A stretch of DNA of 64,000 nt. Source: Aurantiacibacter marinus. GTDB lineage: Bacteria > Pseudomonadota > Alphaproteobacteria > Sphingomonadales > Sphingomonadaceae. The notes below the pieces were generated by a model, which saw only the letters and a list, made by a program, of their open reading frames with translations, ran no database searches and was not told the origin of the DNA. Location of the stretch: NCBI RefSeq assembly GCF_001021555.1, contig NZ_LDCP01000001.1, forward strand, positions 806,001 through 870,000. The letters run 5' to 3'. The number at the start of each line of letters is the position of its first letter. The stretch's first letter is position 1. Positions 51,440 to 60,902 of this stretch are shown here, in pieces. The translations under genes and the position numbers were made by a program.

Positions 51440-54111
51440 CAGGACGCCAGTTTGCGTAGCACGTAATGGAGAATGCCGCCGTTGCGGTAATATTCCATTT
51501 CGTTGGCGGTATCGATGCGGCATTTGGCCATGAAGCTCATGGTAGAGCCGTCAGCCTTGGTGACTTCGACTTCGACGTCCTGGCTTGGCGAGAGACCGCC
51601 AAGACCCTTGATGCTGAAAGTGCAATCGCCGGTCAGACCGAGGCTATTGCGGGTATCGCCGTCGTTGAACTGCAAAGGCAGCACGCCCATGCCGATTAGG
51701 TTGGAGCGGTGAATACGCTCGTAGCTTTCCACGATCACGGCGCGCACGCCCAGCAGGATGGTACCCTTGGCTGCCCAGTCGCGGCTGGAGCCGGTGCCGT
51801 ATTCCTTGCCTCCGATGACCACCAGCGGCGTGCCGTCCGCCTTGTGTTTCATCGCCGCATCGTAAATCGGCATTTGTTCGCCATTGTAGGTGGTCTCGCC
51901 ACCTTCAACGCCGGGCACCATTTCGTTCTTGATGCGGATATTGGCGAATGTGCCACGCATCATGACTTCATGATTGCCGCGGCGTGAGCCGTAGGAGTTG
52001 AAATCCTTCTTCGGCACCTGATGGTTCACGAGGTAGGAGCCAGCGGGGCTGTCTTCCTTGATCGAACCGGCCGGGCTGATGTGGTCGGTCGTCACGCTGT
52101 CACCCAGAATGGCGAGCGGTTTTGCGCCCTCGATATCCTTGATCGCGTCCGGCTCCATGCTCATGCCGTCAAAATAGGGCGGGTTGGCGACGTAGGTGCT
52201 GGCGGGGTTCCAATTGTAGGTGTCGGATGCATCGACCTTGATCGCCTGCCAGTGCTCGTCACCCTTGTAGACATCGGCATACCGGGCTTCGAACATGGAG
52301 CGGTCGATATTGGCGGCGCGGTTCTCTGCGATTTCAAGGTTCGACGGCCACAGATCGGCCAGCATGACATCATTGCCGTCCTGATCCTGACCGATTGGCG
52401 TGGTGGTGATATCCTGTGTGACCGTACCCTTCAGCGCATAGGCTACCACCAGCGGCGGCGATGCGAGGAAGTTCGCGCGCACGTCGGGCGATACGCGGCC
52501 TTCGAAGTTGCGGTTGCCAGAAAGCACGGACGCAGCGACCAAATCGTTGTTGTTGATGGCGGCGCTGATTGGCGGGGCCAGCGGGCCGGAATTGCCGATG
52601 CAAGTGGTGCAGCCGTATCCGACGAGATCGAAGCCGATAGCGTCAAGGTCTTCCTGCAGGCCGCTCTTGACCAGATAGTCTGTAACCACCTGTGATCCGG
52701 GGGCGAGGCTGGTCTTGACCCAAGGCTTGGGCATCAGGCCCTTTTCGCGCGCCTTCTTGGCCACAAGGCCAGCGGCGATCAGCACATCGGGGTTGGAAGT
52801 GTTGGTGCAACTGGTGATGGCTGCGATCACCACGTCGCCGTCACCGACATCGTGATCCTTGCCTTCGACTCTCACGCGTGCCGGCGCATCCTTGCCGTAG
52901 ACTTTCTTGAGGTCGGAATTGAACAGCTCGTCCACTTCGGGCAGCGCAACACGGTCCTGCGGGCGCTTGGGGCCGGCAAGACTCGGCACGACGGTAGCCA
53001 TGTCGAGTTGGAGCGTGCTGGAGAACACGGGCTCCGCCTCAGGCGTGAACCACATGCCTTGCGCCTTCGCATAGGCTTCAACCAAAGCGATAGTTTCTTC
53101 AGGGCGGCCAGTAAGGCGCAAATATTCCAGCGTCTTGTCGTCAATGCCGAAGAAGCCACAGGTCGCGCCGTATTCCGGCGCCATATTGGCGATGGTTGCG
53201 CGGTCAGCAAGGCTGAGGTTCGCAACGCCGGGGCCATAGAACTCCACAAAGCGGCCGACCACGCCATGTTCGCGCAGCATCTGAACGCAGGTAAGCACCA
53301 GATCGGTGGCAGTCACGCCCTCGGCCATTTTTCCGTCGAGGCGGAAGCCGGCAACTTCGGGAATCAGCATGGAAATGGGCTGGCCGAGCATGGCCGCCTC
53401 TGCTTCGATCCCGCCAACGCCCCAGCCAAGCACGCCAAGGCCGTTGATCATGGTGGTGTGGCTGTCTGTGCCGACGCAGGTGTCGGGATAGGCGACCAGT
53501 TCACCGTTCTGGTCTTCGGAAGACCATACGCCCTTGCCGATGTGTTCCAGATTGACCTGATGGCAAATGCCGGTGCCCGGGGGCACTGCGGAGAAGTTCT
53601 CAAGGCTGACCGCGCCCCATTTCAGGAAGTCATAGCGTTCTGCGTTGCGTTCATATTCGAGCGCCATGTTCTGCTCGAACGCCTTGGGGTGGCCGAATTC
53701 GTCCACCATGACAGAGTGATCGATGACGAGGTTTACCGGCACCTGCGGATTGATTTTCGCGGTATCACCGCCCAGCTTGCCGATGGCATCGCGCATCGCG
53801 GCCAGATCGACAACGCAGGGCACGCCGGTGAAATCCTGCAGCAGCACGCGAGCGGGGCGGTACTGGATTTCATTTCCGGTCACGGGGTTCTTCTGCCAGT
53901 CCACGATGGCGCGGACATGCTCCTCACCCACAGTGAAGCCTTCATCTTCGAAGCGGAGCATGTTCTCCAGCAGCACTTTCATCGAGTGCGGCAGGCGGGA
54001 AACATCGCCGAATTTCTCTTCCGCTGCGCTGAGCGAATAATAGGCGTAGCTTTTGCCGCCCACTTCAAGTGTCTTACGAGTTCCGAGCGAATTGGCGCCG
54101 ACCTGGGTCAT
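51439..54111 (-). CDS. acnA: aconitate hydratase A
   Basis: About 890 residues; ATG 54111 is favoured because AGGA lies about 10 nt upstream, while the ATG at 54120 nearly touches it. AcnA isomerises citrate and isocitrate in the TCA cycle using a 4Fe-4S cluster. The cluster ligands are the Cys of [12 protein letters not shown] and the two in [14 protein letters not shown]. The swivel domain has [15 protein letters not shown] and [18 protein letters not shown]. The rhodanese lipoprotein gene follows with a 4-nt overlap. Confidence 0.97.
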   Translation of the reverse strand: MTQVGANSLGTRKTLEVGGKSYAYYSLSAAEEKFGDVSRLPHSMKVLLENMLRFEDEGFTVGEEHVRAIVDWQKNPVTGNEIQYRPARVLLQDFTGVPCVVDLAAMRDAIGKLGGDTAKINPQVPVNLVIDHSVMVDEFGHPKAFEQNMALEYERNAERYDFLKWGAVSLENFSAVPPGTGICHQVNLEHIGKGVWSSEDQNGELVAYPDTCVGTDSHTTMINGLGVLGWGVGGIEAEAAMLGQPISMLIPEVAGFRLDGKMAEGVTATDLVLTCVQMLREHGVVGRFVEFYGPGVANLSLADRATIANMAPEYGATCGFFGIDDKTLEYLRLTGRPEETIALVEAYAKAQGMWFTPEAEPVFSSTLQLDMATVVPSLAGPKRPQDRVALPEVDELFNSDLKKVYGKDAPARVRVEGKDHDVGDGDVVIAAITSCTNTSNPDVLIAAGLVAKKAREKGLMPKPWVKTSLAPGSQVVTDYLVKSGLQEDLDAIGFDLVGYGCTTCIGNSGPLAPPISAAINNNDLVAASVLSGNRNFEGRVSPDVRANFLASPPLVVAYALKGTVTQDITTTPIGQDQDGNDVMLADLWPSNLEIAENRAANIDRSMFEARYADVYKGDEHWQAIKVDASDTYNWNPASTYVANPPYFDGMSMEPDAIKDIEGAKPLAILGDSVTTDHISPAGSIKEDSPAGSYLVNHQVPKKDFNSYGSRRGNHEVMMRGTFANIRIKNEMVPGVEGGETTYNGEQMPIYDAAMKHKADGTPLVVIGGKEYGTGSSRDWAAKGTILLGVRAVIVESYERIHRSNLIGMGVLPLQFNDGDTRNSLGLTGDCTFSIKGLGGLSPSQDVEVEVTKADGSTMSFMAKCRIDTANEMEYYRNGGILHYVLRKLAS

Positions 54112-54278
54112 GTGCTGCATTTCCTGTTAAAGAGTTGCGGTTGTGGCCTTCAATCTGCGAGGGGGAAGGCCATGTTTGAGGGCGACCTGCGCGTTTGACG
54201 CTGCCTCGTCAAGTGGTCGGTTTCAAATTGATCACATGGGGAATTTTGTTACGGCCTGACGCAAGCAAAGGAATGGTA

Positions 54279-54455
54279 ATGGCAATCGGAAGTCCAAAAC
54301 GCAAAAAAGCCCCGCTTGGTGTGTTTGTCATGATCATTGCGTTGGTGCTGGCGGCATTTTTCGGCGCGGCGGCGGGACTGATCTGGCAAAGTTCAGACTG
54401 GCTTTCTGAGGCGCCTGAGGAAGAAGTGCTGACAAAGCAGCGCTCGCTCTCCTAG
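54279..54455 (+). CDS. small single-span membrane protein
   Basis: 58 residues: a basic N-terminus (GSPKRKKAP), one membrane helix (about 12-35) and an acidic tail. AAAGGA lies seven bases before the ATG at 54279; an upstream ATG at 54273 is also in frame. Positive-inside rule puts the N-terminus in the cytoplasm. It lies divergent from acnA and its stop overlaps the convergent EamA gene by four bases. Not recognised; translation support is the ribosome site and the clean helix. Confidence 0.6.
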   Translation: MAIGSPKRKKAPLGVFVMIIALVLAAFFGAAAGLIWQSSDWLSEAPEEEVLTKQRSLS

Positions 54456-55339
54456 GTCACCTTCACCTTGCGCCTCGGCGCAGCAATCCAGCAGCCGACC
54501 ATGATCAGTACCGCGCCGGCAATTGTAGTGGGGGTCACCGTTTCCCTGAAGAACAGCCATCCAAATAGCGCGGCCCACAGAAAACCGGTATATTCGACCG
54601 GCACCAGCGCCTGTGCTTCTGCACGGGCAAAGGACCAGGCCACTGCGATGGATCCTGCCACGGTCAGGGCAGCGGCAATGGCAATAGTGCCAAGCGCCTC
54701 AGCGCTGGGCGCAGCAAAAAAGAACGGTGCGGCGAGCAATTGAACCAGCCCACCGATACCGGCGTGGAACGTCGCCACCTCCAGCGGTCCGGCAGCTTGT
54801 GATTGGCGCCGGATTACCACGAAATTATAGGCATATAACATCGCTGACACCAGCAGTGATGCAATGCCCAGCGCCACGCCTTCGTCAAAATCGCTGCGCC
54901 CGAGCCGTCCACTGATGATCACAAGCGTTCCGGCCAGCCCGAGGATAGAGGCAAGGACCGCCCCGCGCCCGATTGTCTCTCCCAGGAAGATCCGTGCAAA
55001 ATACAGTGCCAACAGCGGCGCGACGAAGCTGATTGCGATGGCCTCTGCAATGGGCAATCTGGTAAGTGCGAAGAAAAAAGTCAGCGCCATCAGCGCAGAG
55101 ACCACGCCGCGTTCGATATGCAGCTTCATCACCTGCCAGCGCGGCCAGGCGAAGCCGCGGGCCAGCCATAAGGGCGCGACGATAGCTGCTGCCATCAATG
55201 ATCGCAGCAGTGATGCGGTGTATACCCCGCTTGCCAAGGAAGCCTCTTTCATGAACGCGTCCATCAGCGACAGAAAGCCGACGCCGGCCAGCGCGGCGAG
55301 ATAAGGCAGAAGGGGGCGATCCGGCTGTTCCATCGGCAT
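54452..55339 (-). CDS. EamA/DMT-superfamily transporter
   Basis: 295 residues with ten predicted helices in two five-helix EamA repeats, the second beginning near ATFHAGIGGLVQLL. The motif ALYFARIFLGETIGRGAVLASILGLAGTLVI ends the first repeat and GFLWAALFGWLFFRETVTPTTIAGAVLIMVG the second, both typical. DMT exporters move amino acids, nucleotides or drugs; the substrate here is unknown. An ATG at 55333 is an alternative start. It diverges from the LDT gene and converges on the small membrane protein. Confidence 0.88.
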   Translation of the reverse strand: MPMEQPDRPLLPYLAALAGVGFLSLMDAFMKEASLASGVYTASLLRSLMAAAIVAPLWLARGFAWPRWQVMKLHIERGVVSALMALTFFFALTRLPIAEAIAISFVAPLLALYFARIFLGETIGRGAVLASILGLAGTLVIISGRLGRSDFDEGVALGIASLLVSAMLYAYNFVVIRRQSQAAGPLEVATFHAGIGGLVQLLAAPFFFAAPSAEALGTIAIAAALTVAGSIAVAWSFARAEAQALVPVEYTGFLWAALFGWLFFRETVTPTTIAGAVLIMVGCWIAAPRRKVKVT

Positions 55340-55449
55340 TGCCTGTACGGGCGAAGCGTGCCGCCGTCACCTGCCAGAATTCTCGGTTCAGCCCTGTGAA
55401 AGCGCACATGCTTGATAGATTGCGCTTAAACCGCCAAAGTCGGTGGGTG

Positions 55450-56832
55450 ATGAAAGATAACAGGGATAAGAAACTGATGCGTTTCGTAGGTGTTTTCGGC
55501 GCTGTTGCAGCTACTGCAATGATTACCGGGCAGGGCTATGCCCAGACCCTTTTTGCGCAAGACATCCTGCAGGAAGACGATGCGGCGCAGGTAACTGAAA
55601 CGCCCGGCGTTTCATCCCAGGAAATCGTACAGGAAGTTCCGCTCCTGCCGATGGTGCAGGAATGGTCGATCGACAATGCAAACGCGCTTCTTGCCGCGAT
55701 TGATGCCGTTGAGGCCGAGGGCCTGAGCCCTGCCGATTATCGCCCGGATCTTCTGCGTGACGAAATTGCCAACGGCCCGAGCGCGGAGCTGAATTTGCGC
55801 GCCAGCGGAACGTTCACGTGGCTCGTCGAAGATCTGCGCGATGGCCGCACCCCGATGGAATCGCGCCGCCAATGGTTCGTGGTCGACCCCGATTCAGACC
55901 TGCTGCCAACGGGCCAGTTGATGGAAGAGGCGGTGGCGGGGGGCGATGTTGCCGGCGTGCTTGCCTCACTCAATCCGACCCATCCCGATTACGCAGCCTT
56001 GCGGAGCGAACTGGCCGAAACACCGCAAAGCGATACAGAGCGCCGCCGCATCATTCGTGCAAACATGGACCGCTGGCGCTGGCTGGCACGTGATCTGGGC
56101 GGACAATATCTGATCACCAATGTGCCGGAATACCAGCTGCGGCTGACGGTCAATGACCGCATCATCAGTACCTATCGCACTATTGTTGGCGCACCGGGGC
56201 GCACAGCCACGCCGCAACTGGCGGAGACTGTGGAAGGTGTCGTATTCAACCCGACATGGACCGTGCCGCAAAGCATCGTGCAAGGTGAAGGTCTGGGCGA
56301 GCGTGTCCTGAACAATCCGCGCTGGGCGCGCAACAATGGCTACACCGCGACCCGCGGAGCGAATGGCTGGATCAGTGTTGTGCAGCAGCCAGGGCCGGGC
56401 AATTCTCTTGGCCGGATGAAGCTGGACATGCCCAATCCTCACGCAATTTTCCTGCACGATACGCCTGCCCGTAACCTGTTCGGCAGCGACAACCGCGCAC
56501 GCAGCCACGGCTGCATCCGCGTGGAACGCGCGCTGGAACTGGCGATGACAGTGGCAATCCTGGGACGGGGTGCTTCGCGGGACGAGGCGGTCGAAATTTC
56601 CACCAGTGGCGAGTACACCCGCGTGCCGGTTGAACGGACCATGCCGGTCTACATCACCTATTTCACGATGGGCGTGGATATCGACGGGAATCTGCGCAAT
56701 TTCGAAGATATTTACGAACGTGATGCGCCCGTTCTTGCTGCCATTGATGCGCCGCGCCAAGGCAATCGCGCCCGCGCCACGAGCGAAGAAGTCATCGAAA
56801 TCGAAGACGATATACGCACAACTGTGAGCTGA
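55450..56832 (+). CDS. L,D-transpeptidase (YcbB-like, YkuD domain)
   Basis: About 460 residues. A hydrophobic N-terminus (about 9-30, FVGVFGAVAATAMITGQGYAQ) directs export. A peptidoglycan-binding-like region (NANALLAAIDAVEAEGLSPADYRPD) is followed by the YkuD domain with VVGAPGRTATPQ, FNPTWTVP, FLHDTPARNLFGSDNRARSHGCIRVE, where SHGC carries the catalytic Cys. It makes 3-3 crosslinks in peptidoglycan. The frame opens at 55339 but the signal starts at 55450 (or ATG 55477). It is convergent with a second L,D-transpeptidase gene, 43 nt away. Confidence 0.9.
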   Translation: MKDNRDKKLMRFVGVFGAVAATAMITGQGYAQTLFAQDILQEDDAAQVTETPGVSSQEIVQEVPLLPMVQEWSIDNANALLAAIDAVEAEGLSPADYRPDLLRDEIANGPSAELNLRASGTFTWLVEDLRDGRTPMESRRQWFVVDPDSDLLPTGQLMEEAVAGGDVAGVLASLNPTHPDYAALRSELAETPQSDTERRRIIRANMDRWRWLARDLGGQYLITNVPEYQLRLTVNDRIISTYRTIVGAPGRTATPQLAETVEGVVFNPTWTVPQSIVQGEGLGERVLNNPRWARNNGYTATRGANGWISVVQQPGPGNSLGRMKLDMPNPHAIFLHDTPARNLFGSDNRARSHGCIRVERALELAMTVAILGRGASRDEAVEISTSGEYTRVPVERTMPVYITYFTMGVDIDGNLRNFEDIYERDAPVLAAIDAPRQGNRARATSEEVIEIEDDIRTTVS

Positions 56833-56875
56833 TTGTCCCCCTGCGAAGGCTATTTGTCGGGACTATTCTCCGGCC

Positions 56876-57643
56876 CTATTCCCCGGGACTGATCGCCAGC
56901 CCCGGATTGGCTGCTGCATAGATATCCGCCAATTCGCTGGAGCCTGTTGACTGCGTAACACCCCCGCGATTTTCTGCGGCGAGGGCAGCAAAATCGACTT
57001 GCGCCTGCGCGGGCCGCGCGATGTCTTCGCCATTCGCGCCAATCCCCAGCGTATCGGCGAAAATCAGCCGGCCACCTGACAGGCGATACAATATCTCCGG
57101 AAACACTTCCGGACCGAAAGCCGGGCAACCATTGGATCGGCCAAGGCGGCCCCAGCGCTCGACATGAGCAGCGCTGGCATAATTTGCCGAATGCAAGACA
57201 ATGGCGCGCATCAAGGCGTTGGAATTGTCGGCATCCAGCCCGCCAAGACGAACTGACGTTCCGTAACGCCCTTCATACCATTCCCAAGTGGCATAGGCCC
57301 CGCGGCTTGTTGCCCAGCTGTTTTCGAGATTGGAAAAGCCGTTTAGCCAGCCATCATGCTCCGGATCAGAGCCGCTGCCGTGGGTCACCAGAACAGATTT
57401 GACTGTCGCCGCTTCCAAATTGACGAGGTGAAAACGCGGCTGGCTGGAATGGAGGCCAAAATCGGCAATGCCAACGGTATCGCGGTGCCAGATCGCACTG
57501 CCGGCCCGGGCGACTTCGCGCGCGGCCACATCAAGAATTCGGCGGGTAAGCGGATCGGGCGCTGCCTGCGCGAAAACACGGGCTGGCGATGCGAGCGCGG
57601 CGGCGCCGGCAAGACTTCCGGCGATAAGTTGACGGCGATTCAT
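56876..57643 (-). CDS. murein L,D-transpeptidase catalytic-domain protein, probable Tat substrate
   Basis: 255 residues starting MNRRQLIAGSLAGAAALASPARVFAQ: the twin Arg followed by QLIAG is a Tat-like signal. The catalytic region has VTHGSGSDPEHDGWLNGFSNLENSWATSRGAY and ends LHSANYA..GRLGRSNGCPAFGPEV, where SNGC holds the nucleophile Cys. This is the family annotated as murein L,D-transpeptidase catalytic-domain proteins, distinct from the YcbB-type neighbour. Role in peptidoglycan remodelling is inferred. Start 57643 chosen over 57658 for the Tat signal. Confidence 0.88.
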   Translation of the reverse strand: MNRRQLIAGSLAGAAALASPARVFAQAAPDPLTRRILDVAAREVARAGSAIWHRDTVGIADFGLHSSQPRFHLVNLEAATVKSVLVTHGSGSDPEHDGWLNGFSNLENSWATSRGAYATWEWYEGRYGTSVRLGGLDADNSNALMRAIVLHSANYASAAHVERWGRLGRSNGCPAFGPEVFPEILYRLSGGRLIFADTLGIGANGEDIARPAQAQVDFAALAAENRGGVTQSTGSSELADIYAAANPGLAISPGE

Positions 57644-57720
57644 TGCACTATCTTGCACGAAGTAGATGAACCGTGTCTATCTGGAAGAGAATACGTAAAG
57701 ATTATAAAGGGATAGCGCTG

Positions 57721-57867
57721 TTGAAAAATGCCATTATCGGGAACATCAAAGAAATCTGGACCTGTCCCGAGGTCATTGATCACGATAAGACCCCCGATAA
57801 TATTGCATACGGAGAGGGCGGCGCCGGCATGGAGGGTGTGGCACCCTATTCGTCCACCGACTCATAA
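57721..57867 (+). CDS. doubtful small ORF in AT-rich gap
   Basis: 48 residues from a TTG with AAGGGAT eight bases upstream, reading MKNAIIGNIKEIWTC at the start and ending YSSTDS; a GTG at 57673 would extend it to 64. The 5' half has clearly more A/T at third positions than neighbouring genes. It may be a lineage-specific small protein, a remnant, or chance. No family recognised. Confidence 0.25.
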   Translation: MKNAIIGNIKEIWTCPEVIDHDKTPDNIAYGEGGAGMEGVAPYSSTDS

Positions 57868-57871
57868 CGGG

Positions 57872-58804
57872 CTACCGCTTTTTCAGCCGCTCGATGGCTT
57901 GCTGACTGGCACGGATATAGGCGCCATTGTCGTGCCGATGCGTGCCGACAAAATGCACGAAGCTGGTGTCCTCGCCCCAATCTTGCGCCCAATAATTCGA
58001 ATAGCGATGATAGGGCAGCACGGCGGGTGAAGATTCATTGGCCAGCAAGAAGTTGGAAGTCACCTGTTCCGTTCCCCAGATTGTGACGTCATCCTCGCCA
58101 ATCATCCGCTTCATTTCGGACAGGAATGCAGATGCCAGGCCGCGTCCGGCACCCATTGCCGCAAATCCGGCAAATCCGGAACAGCCCCTGGCATAGCGCC
58201 ATCCGCGTTCCGGATTGATGGTGATCATCGCATCTTCGATACGGGACTGCACATGTTCGTGTTCACGGCCATTGCCATAAAAACGCTGGTGAAATTCCTG
58301 CAACGGCAGCGGCCCGTCGGACGCTGCCTCTTCGCCGAGAAACAAGAAGCTGCGGTTGCGGGCGATGGCTTCGGCAACTTCGGGAACCGGCCCGAGCGTT
58401 ACTGTGTCGCTGTCCAGTTGGATCCAGTATTCGCTCGTCCGCCGGTCGATAATGGTCAGTAGCCGTTCCCATGTGCCGCCTTTCGGGAATTCTCCCAATA
58501 TCACATCCTGAATGCGCATGATTTCGGGATCGCCGCAGTGATGGGCAAGGATCGCACGGTCTTGCGCGGTCAGCGTACCATCATCGAGAATGGCGACGCG
58601 GCCGCGCCCAAGCTCGCCCCACAGGCTTTTCACCGCGACCAGATAGGGCAGCAAAACGGCCGTGCCGATCATGGAGAAAATCACCACGCCATCTTTCCTG
58701 GATACGATGGGCGGGGTGTGCAGAATGCCGGAAATCGCCTCGGCATGGCGATTGGCCTCGATTTTTGTGCGCCAGCGGCGGGGGAGAAGGCTATTCATAT
58801 TCAT
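57872..58804 (-). CDS. hypothetical protein with DXD-like motif (glycosyltransferase-like)
   Basis: 310 residues from ATG 58804; TTG at 58813 overlapping the previous stop is an alternative. No signal peptide. A hydrophobic stretch (VVIFSMIGTAVLLPYLVAVKSLWGELG) and later WIQLDSDTVTLGPVPEVAEAI give the DSD motif and spacing of GT-A nucleotide-sugar-binding enzymes; GCSGFAGFAAMGAG and WAQDWGEDTSFVHFVGTHRHDN follow. This is suggestive, not proof. It is the last gene of the run from the thioredoxin-like lipoprotein. Confidence 0.65.
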   Translation of the reverse strand: MNMNSLLPRRWRTKIEANRHAEAISGILHTPPIVSRKDGVVIFSMIGTAVLLPYLVAVKSLWGELGRGRVAILDDGTLTAQDRAILAHHCGDPEIMRIQDVILGEFPKGGTWERLLTIIDRRTSEYWIQLDSDTVTLGPVPEVAEAIARNRSFLFLGEEAASDGPLPLQEFHQRFYGNGREHEHVQSRIEDAMITINPERGWRYARGCSGFAGFAAMGAGRGLASAFLSEMKRMIGEDDVTIWGTEQVTSNFLLANESSPAVLPYHRYSNYWAQDWGEDTSFVHFVGTHRHDNGAYIRASQQAIERLKKR

Positions 58805-58809
58805 GCTTC

Positions 58810-59364
58810 TCAATTCTCCAGGACCATTTTGTCGCCGGCGATTTCCACCGAATCCACGGTCGAAAGAAATGATTGGCCAAGCAGTGATATGCCAAGACCT
58901 TCAGGAATGATCAGCGCGTCGACATCGCGCGCTTCGAAATTGCCGAGGGTTACGGTGCTAAGGCGCGTTTGCACCCCGCGGACGGGACCGCTGGCACCCT
59001 GTGCCACGACGGCAACCGTGCTCGGATCCCAGTGCAGTCCTATCGCCTCCGCATCGTCGCCAGTTAGCGCAATAACGCTAGCGCCGGTGTCGACCAACAT
59101 TCGACTGGGGACGCCGTCGACTGTGACATCGGCATAAAAGTGCCCGTCAACTTCGCGGTCAAGCGTGACGTCTGCAGCCCATGTGGCGGGCTCATTCGGC
59201 CCGGTTACGGCCGCCAGTGTTTCATTGCTGTCCCGGGATGAGCGATCGTCCAAGGCGATCTGTTCGGCACCCGGTTCCGGTTCGGGTGATATGATCGGCA
59301 GGGCAAGGCCGACAAGCCCGCCGCCGACCAGAATGCAGGCCAGAAGAATTCGCATATCCATCAT
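58810..59364 (-). CDS. retropepsin-like aspartic protease
   Basis: 184 residues. One N-terminal helix (about 5-23) likely anchors it outside the inner membrane. The clan AA signature is FYADVTVDGVPSRMLVDTGASVIALTGDDAEAIGL with active Asp in DTGAS, then LIIPEGLGISLLGQSFLSTVDSVEI. This is the bacterial TIGR02281-type family, usually one-domain dimers; physiological substrates are mostly unknown. It is 24 nt after the HDAC-family stop and overlaps or nearly abuts the next gene. Confidence 0.9.
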   Translation of the reverse strand: MMDMRILLACILVGGGLVGLALPIISPEPEPGAEQIALDDRSSRDSNETLAAVTGPNEPATWAADVTLDREVDGHFYADVTVDGVPSRMLVDTGASVIALTGDDAEAIGLHWDPSTVAVVAQGASGPVRGVQTRLSTVTLGNFEARDVDALIIPEGLGISLLGQSFLSTVDSVEIAGDKMVLEN

Positions 59365-59388
59365 GCGCGTAAATATAACTTCAGGGCC

Positions 59389-60330
59389 TTAAACCCCGGT
59401 AAAGACTGCCTCTACTCTTTTCAGTTCGTCCAAGGGTGCCAGCGGGAACGCCATGGCGAGCATGGACCGGGCGTGGCGCGCGGCGACCTTGCGCTGGTCG
59501 GTGCCATATCCACCGCCCAGAGCGCTGGCTATGGGAAGGCCCTTTCCATATGCCTGATCAACAACATAGCGGTCCCGCGCGACCAACCCCGCATCGCTCA
59601 ATGCCAATCGGCCAAGCTTATCATCTTCATGCGGATCGACACCTGCCTGATACAGCACGATATCGGGCGAGAAGCTTTCCATGATACCCGGCAAATGCTG
59701 CTCGAGCATTTCCAGATAGGTATAATCGCCCACTCCATCCGGCAGAGCGACATCCAGCGTAGAGCGGGCTTTTCTGGCGGGGAAATTCTTTTCGGCGTGG
59801 AAGGACAGCGTGAACACGTCTTCGCGCCCGGCCATAAGGCTGGCGGTGCCATCGCCCTGATGCACATCGCAGTCGACGATCAGCACCCGTCTTGCATCGC
59901 CTTCTGCAAGTAGTCGGTTGGCGGTGACGGCCAGATCGTTGAATACGCAATAACCAGCACCCGTATCGTGCAGGGCATGATGGCTGCCCGCAGCGCTGTT
60001 GGCGGCAAAGCCATGCACCATCGCAAGCTTTGCAGCCAGCCAAGTGCCACCATTGGTGTGCCGTACGCGGCTGGCAATCCGCTCTGTAACCGGAAAGCCG
60101 ATGCGCCGTTCCTTGTCACGCGGGACATTGGCGTTGAACACTTGTTCGACATAATCGGGGCAATGCACAGCCTCCAGCCAAGCGCGCGGCATGGGGTCCG
60201 GTGCATGTTCGGTGATGGCAAATCCGCTGCTACGCAGTGCTTCCATCACCAGATAATACTTATCGAATTTGAAGCTGCCGCGCGTAGGCTGCGGGGCCAT
60301 GTAATCGGCATGATGAACAACGTGCAGCAC
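59389..60330 (-). CDS. histone-deacetylase-family protein
   Basis: 313 residues. The family fold is clear: GGTWLAAKLAMVHG, AAGSHHALHDTGAGYCVFNDLAV with the tandem His, DCDVHQGDGTA giving zinc ligands Asp and His, and YQAGVDPHEDDKLG giving the third Asp. Bacterial members deacetylate acetylpolyamines, acetoin-like or other small amides; substrate here unknown. It sits 9 nt after the thioredoxin-like gene stop, so it is cotranscribed with it. Confidence 0.92.
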   Translation of the reverse strand: MLHVVHHADYMAPQPTRGSFKFDKYYLVMEALRSSGFAITEHAPDPMPRAWLEAVHCPDYVEQVFNANVPRDKERRIGFPVTERIASRVRHTNGGTWLAAKLAMVHGFAANSAAGSHHALHDTGAGYCVFNDLAVTANRLLAEGDARRVLIVDCDVHQGDGTASLMAGREDVFTLSFHAEKNFPARKARSTLDVALPDGVGDYTYLEMLEQHLPGIMESFSPDIVLYQAGVDPHEDDKLGRLALSDAGLVARDRYVVDQAYGKGLPIASALGGGYGTDQRKVAARHARSMLAMAFPLAPLDELKRVEAVFTGV

Positions 60331-60338
60331 GGGATCAG

Positions 60339-60902
60339 CTATTCAGCGATTTCAATGCCTTCGACGGGAACGATCGAGCGGGCAGGGCGGTGCGCCAGTT
60401 CTGCCAGCTCTGTATAAATTTCGTCCTCGCTGCGGCTCGCGGCATTACGCCAGGTGGTCGCTGTGTCTGAATTCACGAGCAGGCCTTCGGGTGTCACGAC
60501 CAAGAGATTTGGCGTTCCCGGCAATTCTTCCAATCCGAACCGCTGGGCAATTTCCAGATTGTGCCCATCGCCGGTCTGCGGCAGACCGATGTTGACGAAT
60601 ACCAATTCAAAATGTTCGTCCATCAGGGCGGTAAAACGCTCCGTGCCCAGCCATCCTGCAAGCGCGCGGCTATCATGACACCAGTTCGCGCCCATCACCA
60701 GCAACAGGCGGGTGTCCTCTGCCGCGGCCCGCGCAAGCGCGGCTTCGACTTCTGCCATCGGATCTGCCGTTACAGCGTAAGAGGTAGCCTCAGGATGAGC
60801 GGGCATTTGCGCCTCCGCCGATTGTCCGGCCTGGGTGGTGCAACCTGCGAGCGCAAGTGGCGCGGCGATTACGAAGGCCAAAGCGGCAAATGGTTTTTTC
60901 AT
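60339..60902 (-). CDS. thioredoxin-fold lipoprotein
   Basis: 187 residues. The signal ends in lipobox LALAGC (Cys 21). The domain has RLLLVMGANWCHDSRALAGWL, where WCHDSR takes the place of the thioredoxin WCxxC, so only the first active Cys remains; FVNIGLPQTGDGHNLEIAQRFGLEELPGTPNLLVVTPEG includes the cis-Pro. A single-Cys redox or chaperone role in the periplasm is inferred. Its ATG shares a base with the oxidoreductase stop (TAATG), so it is cotranslated with it. Confidence 0.85.
   Translation of the reverse strand: MKKPFAALAFVIAAPLALAGCTTQAGQSAEAQMPAHPEATSYAVTADPMAEVEAALARAAAEDTRLLLVMGANWCHDSRALAGWLGTERFTALMDEHFELVFVNIGLPQTGDGHNLEIAQRFGLEELPGTPNLLVVTPEGLLVNSDTATTWRNAASRSEDEIYTELAELAHRPARSIVPVEGIEIAE

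Noticed and set aside
52852-54198. 448-residue plus-strand frame opposite acnA
   Set aside because: His-rich shadow of aconitase.
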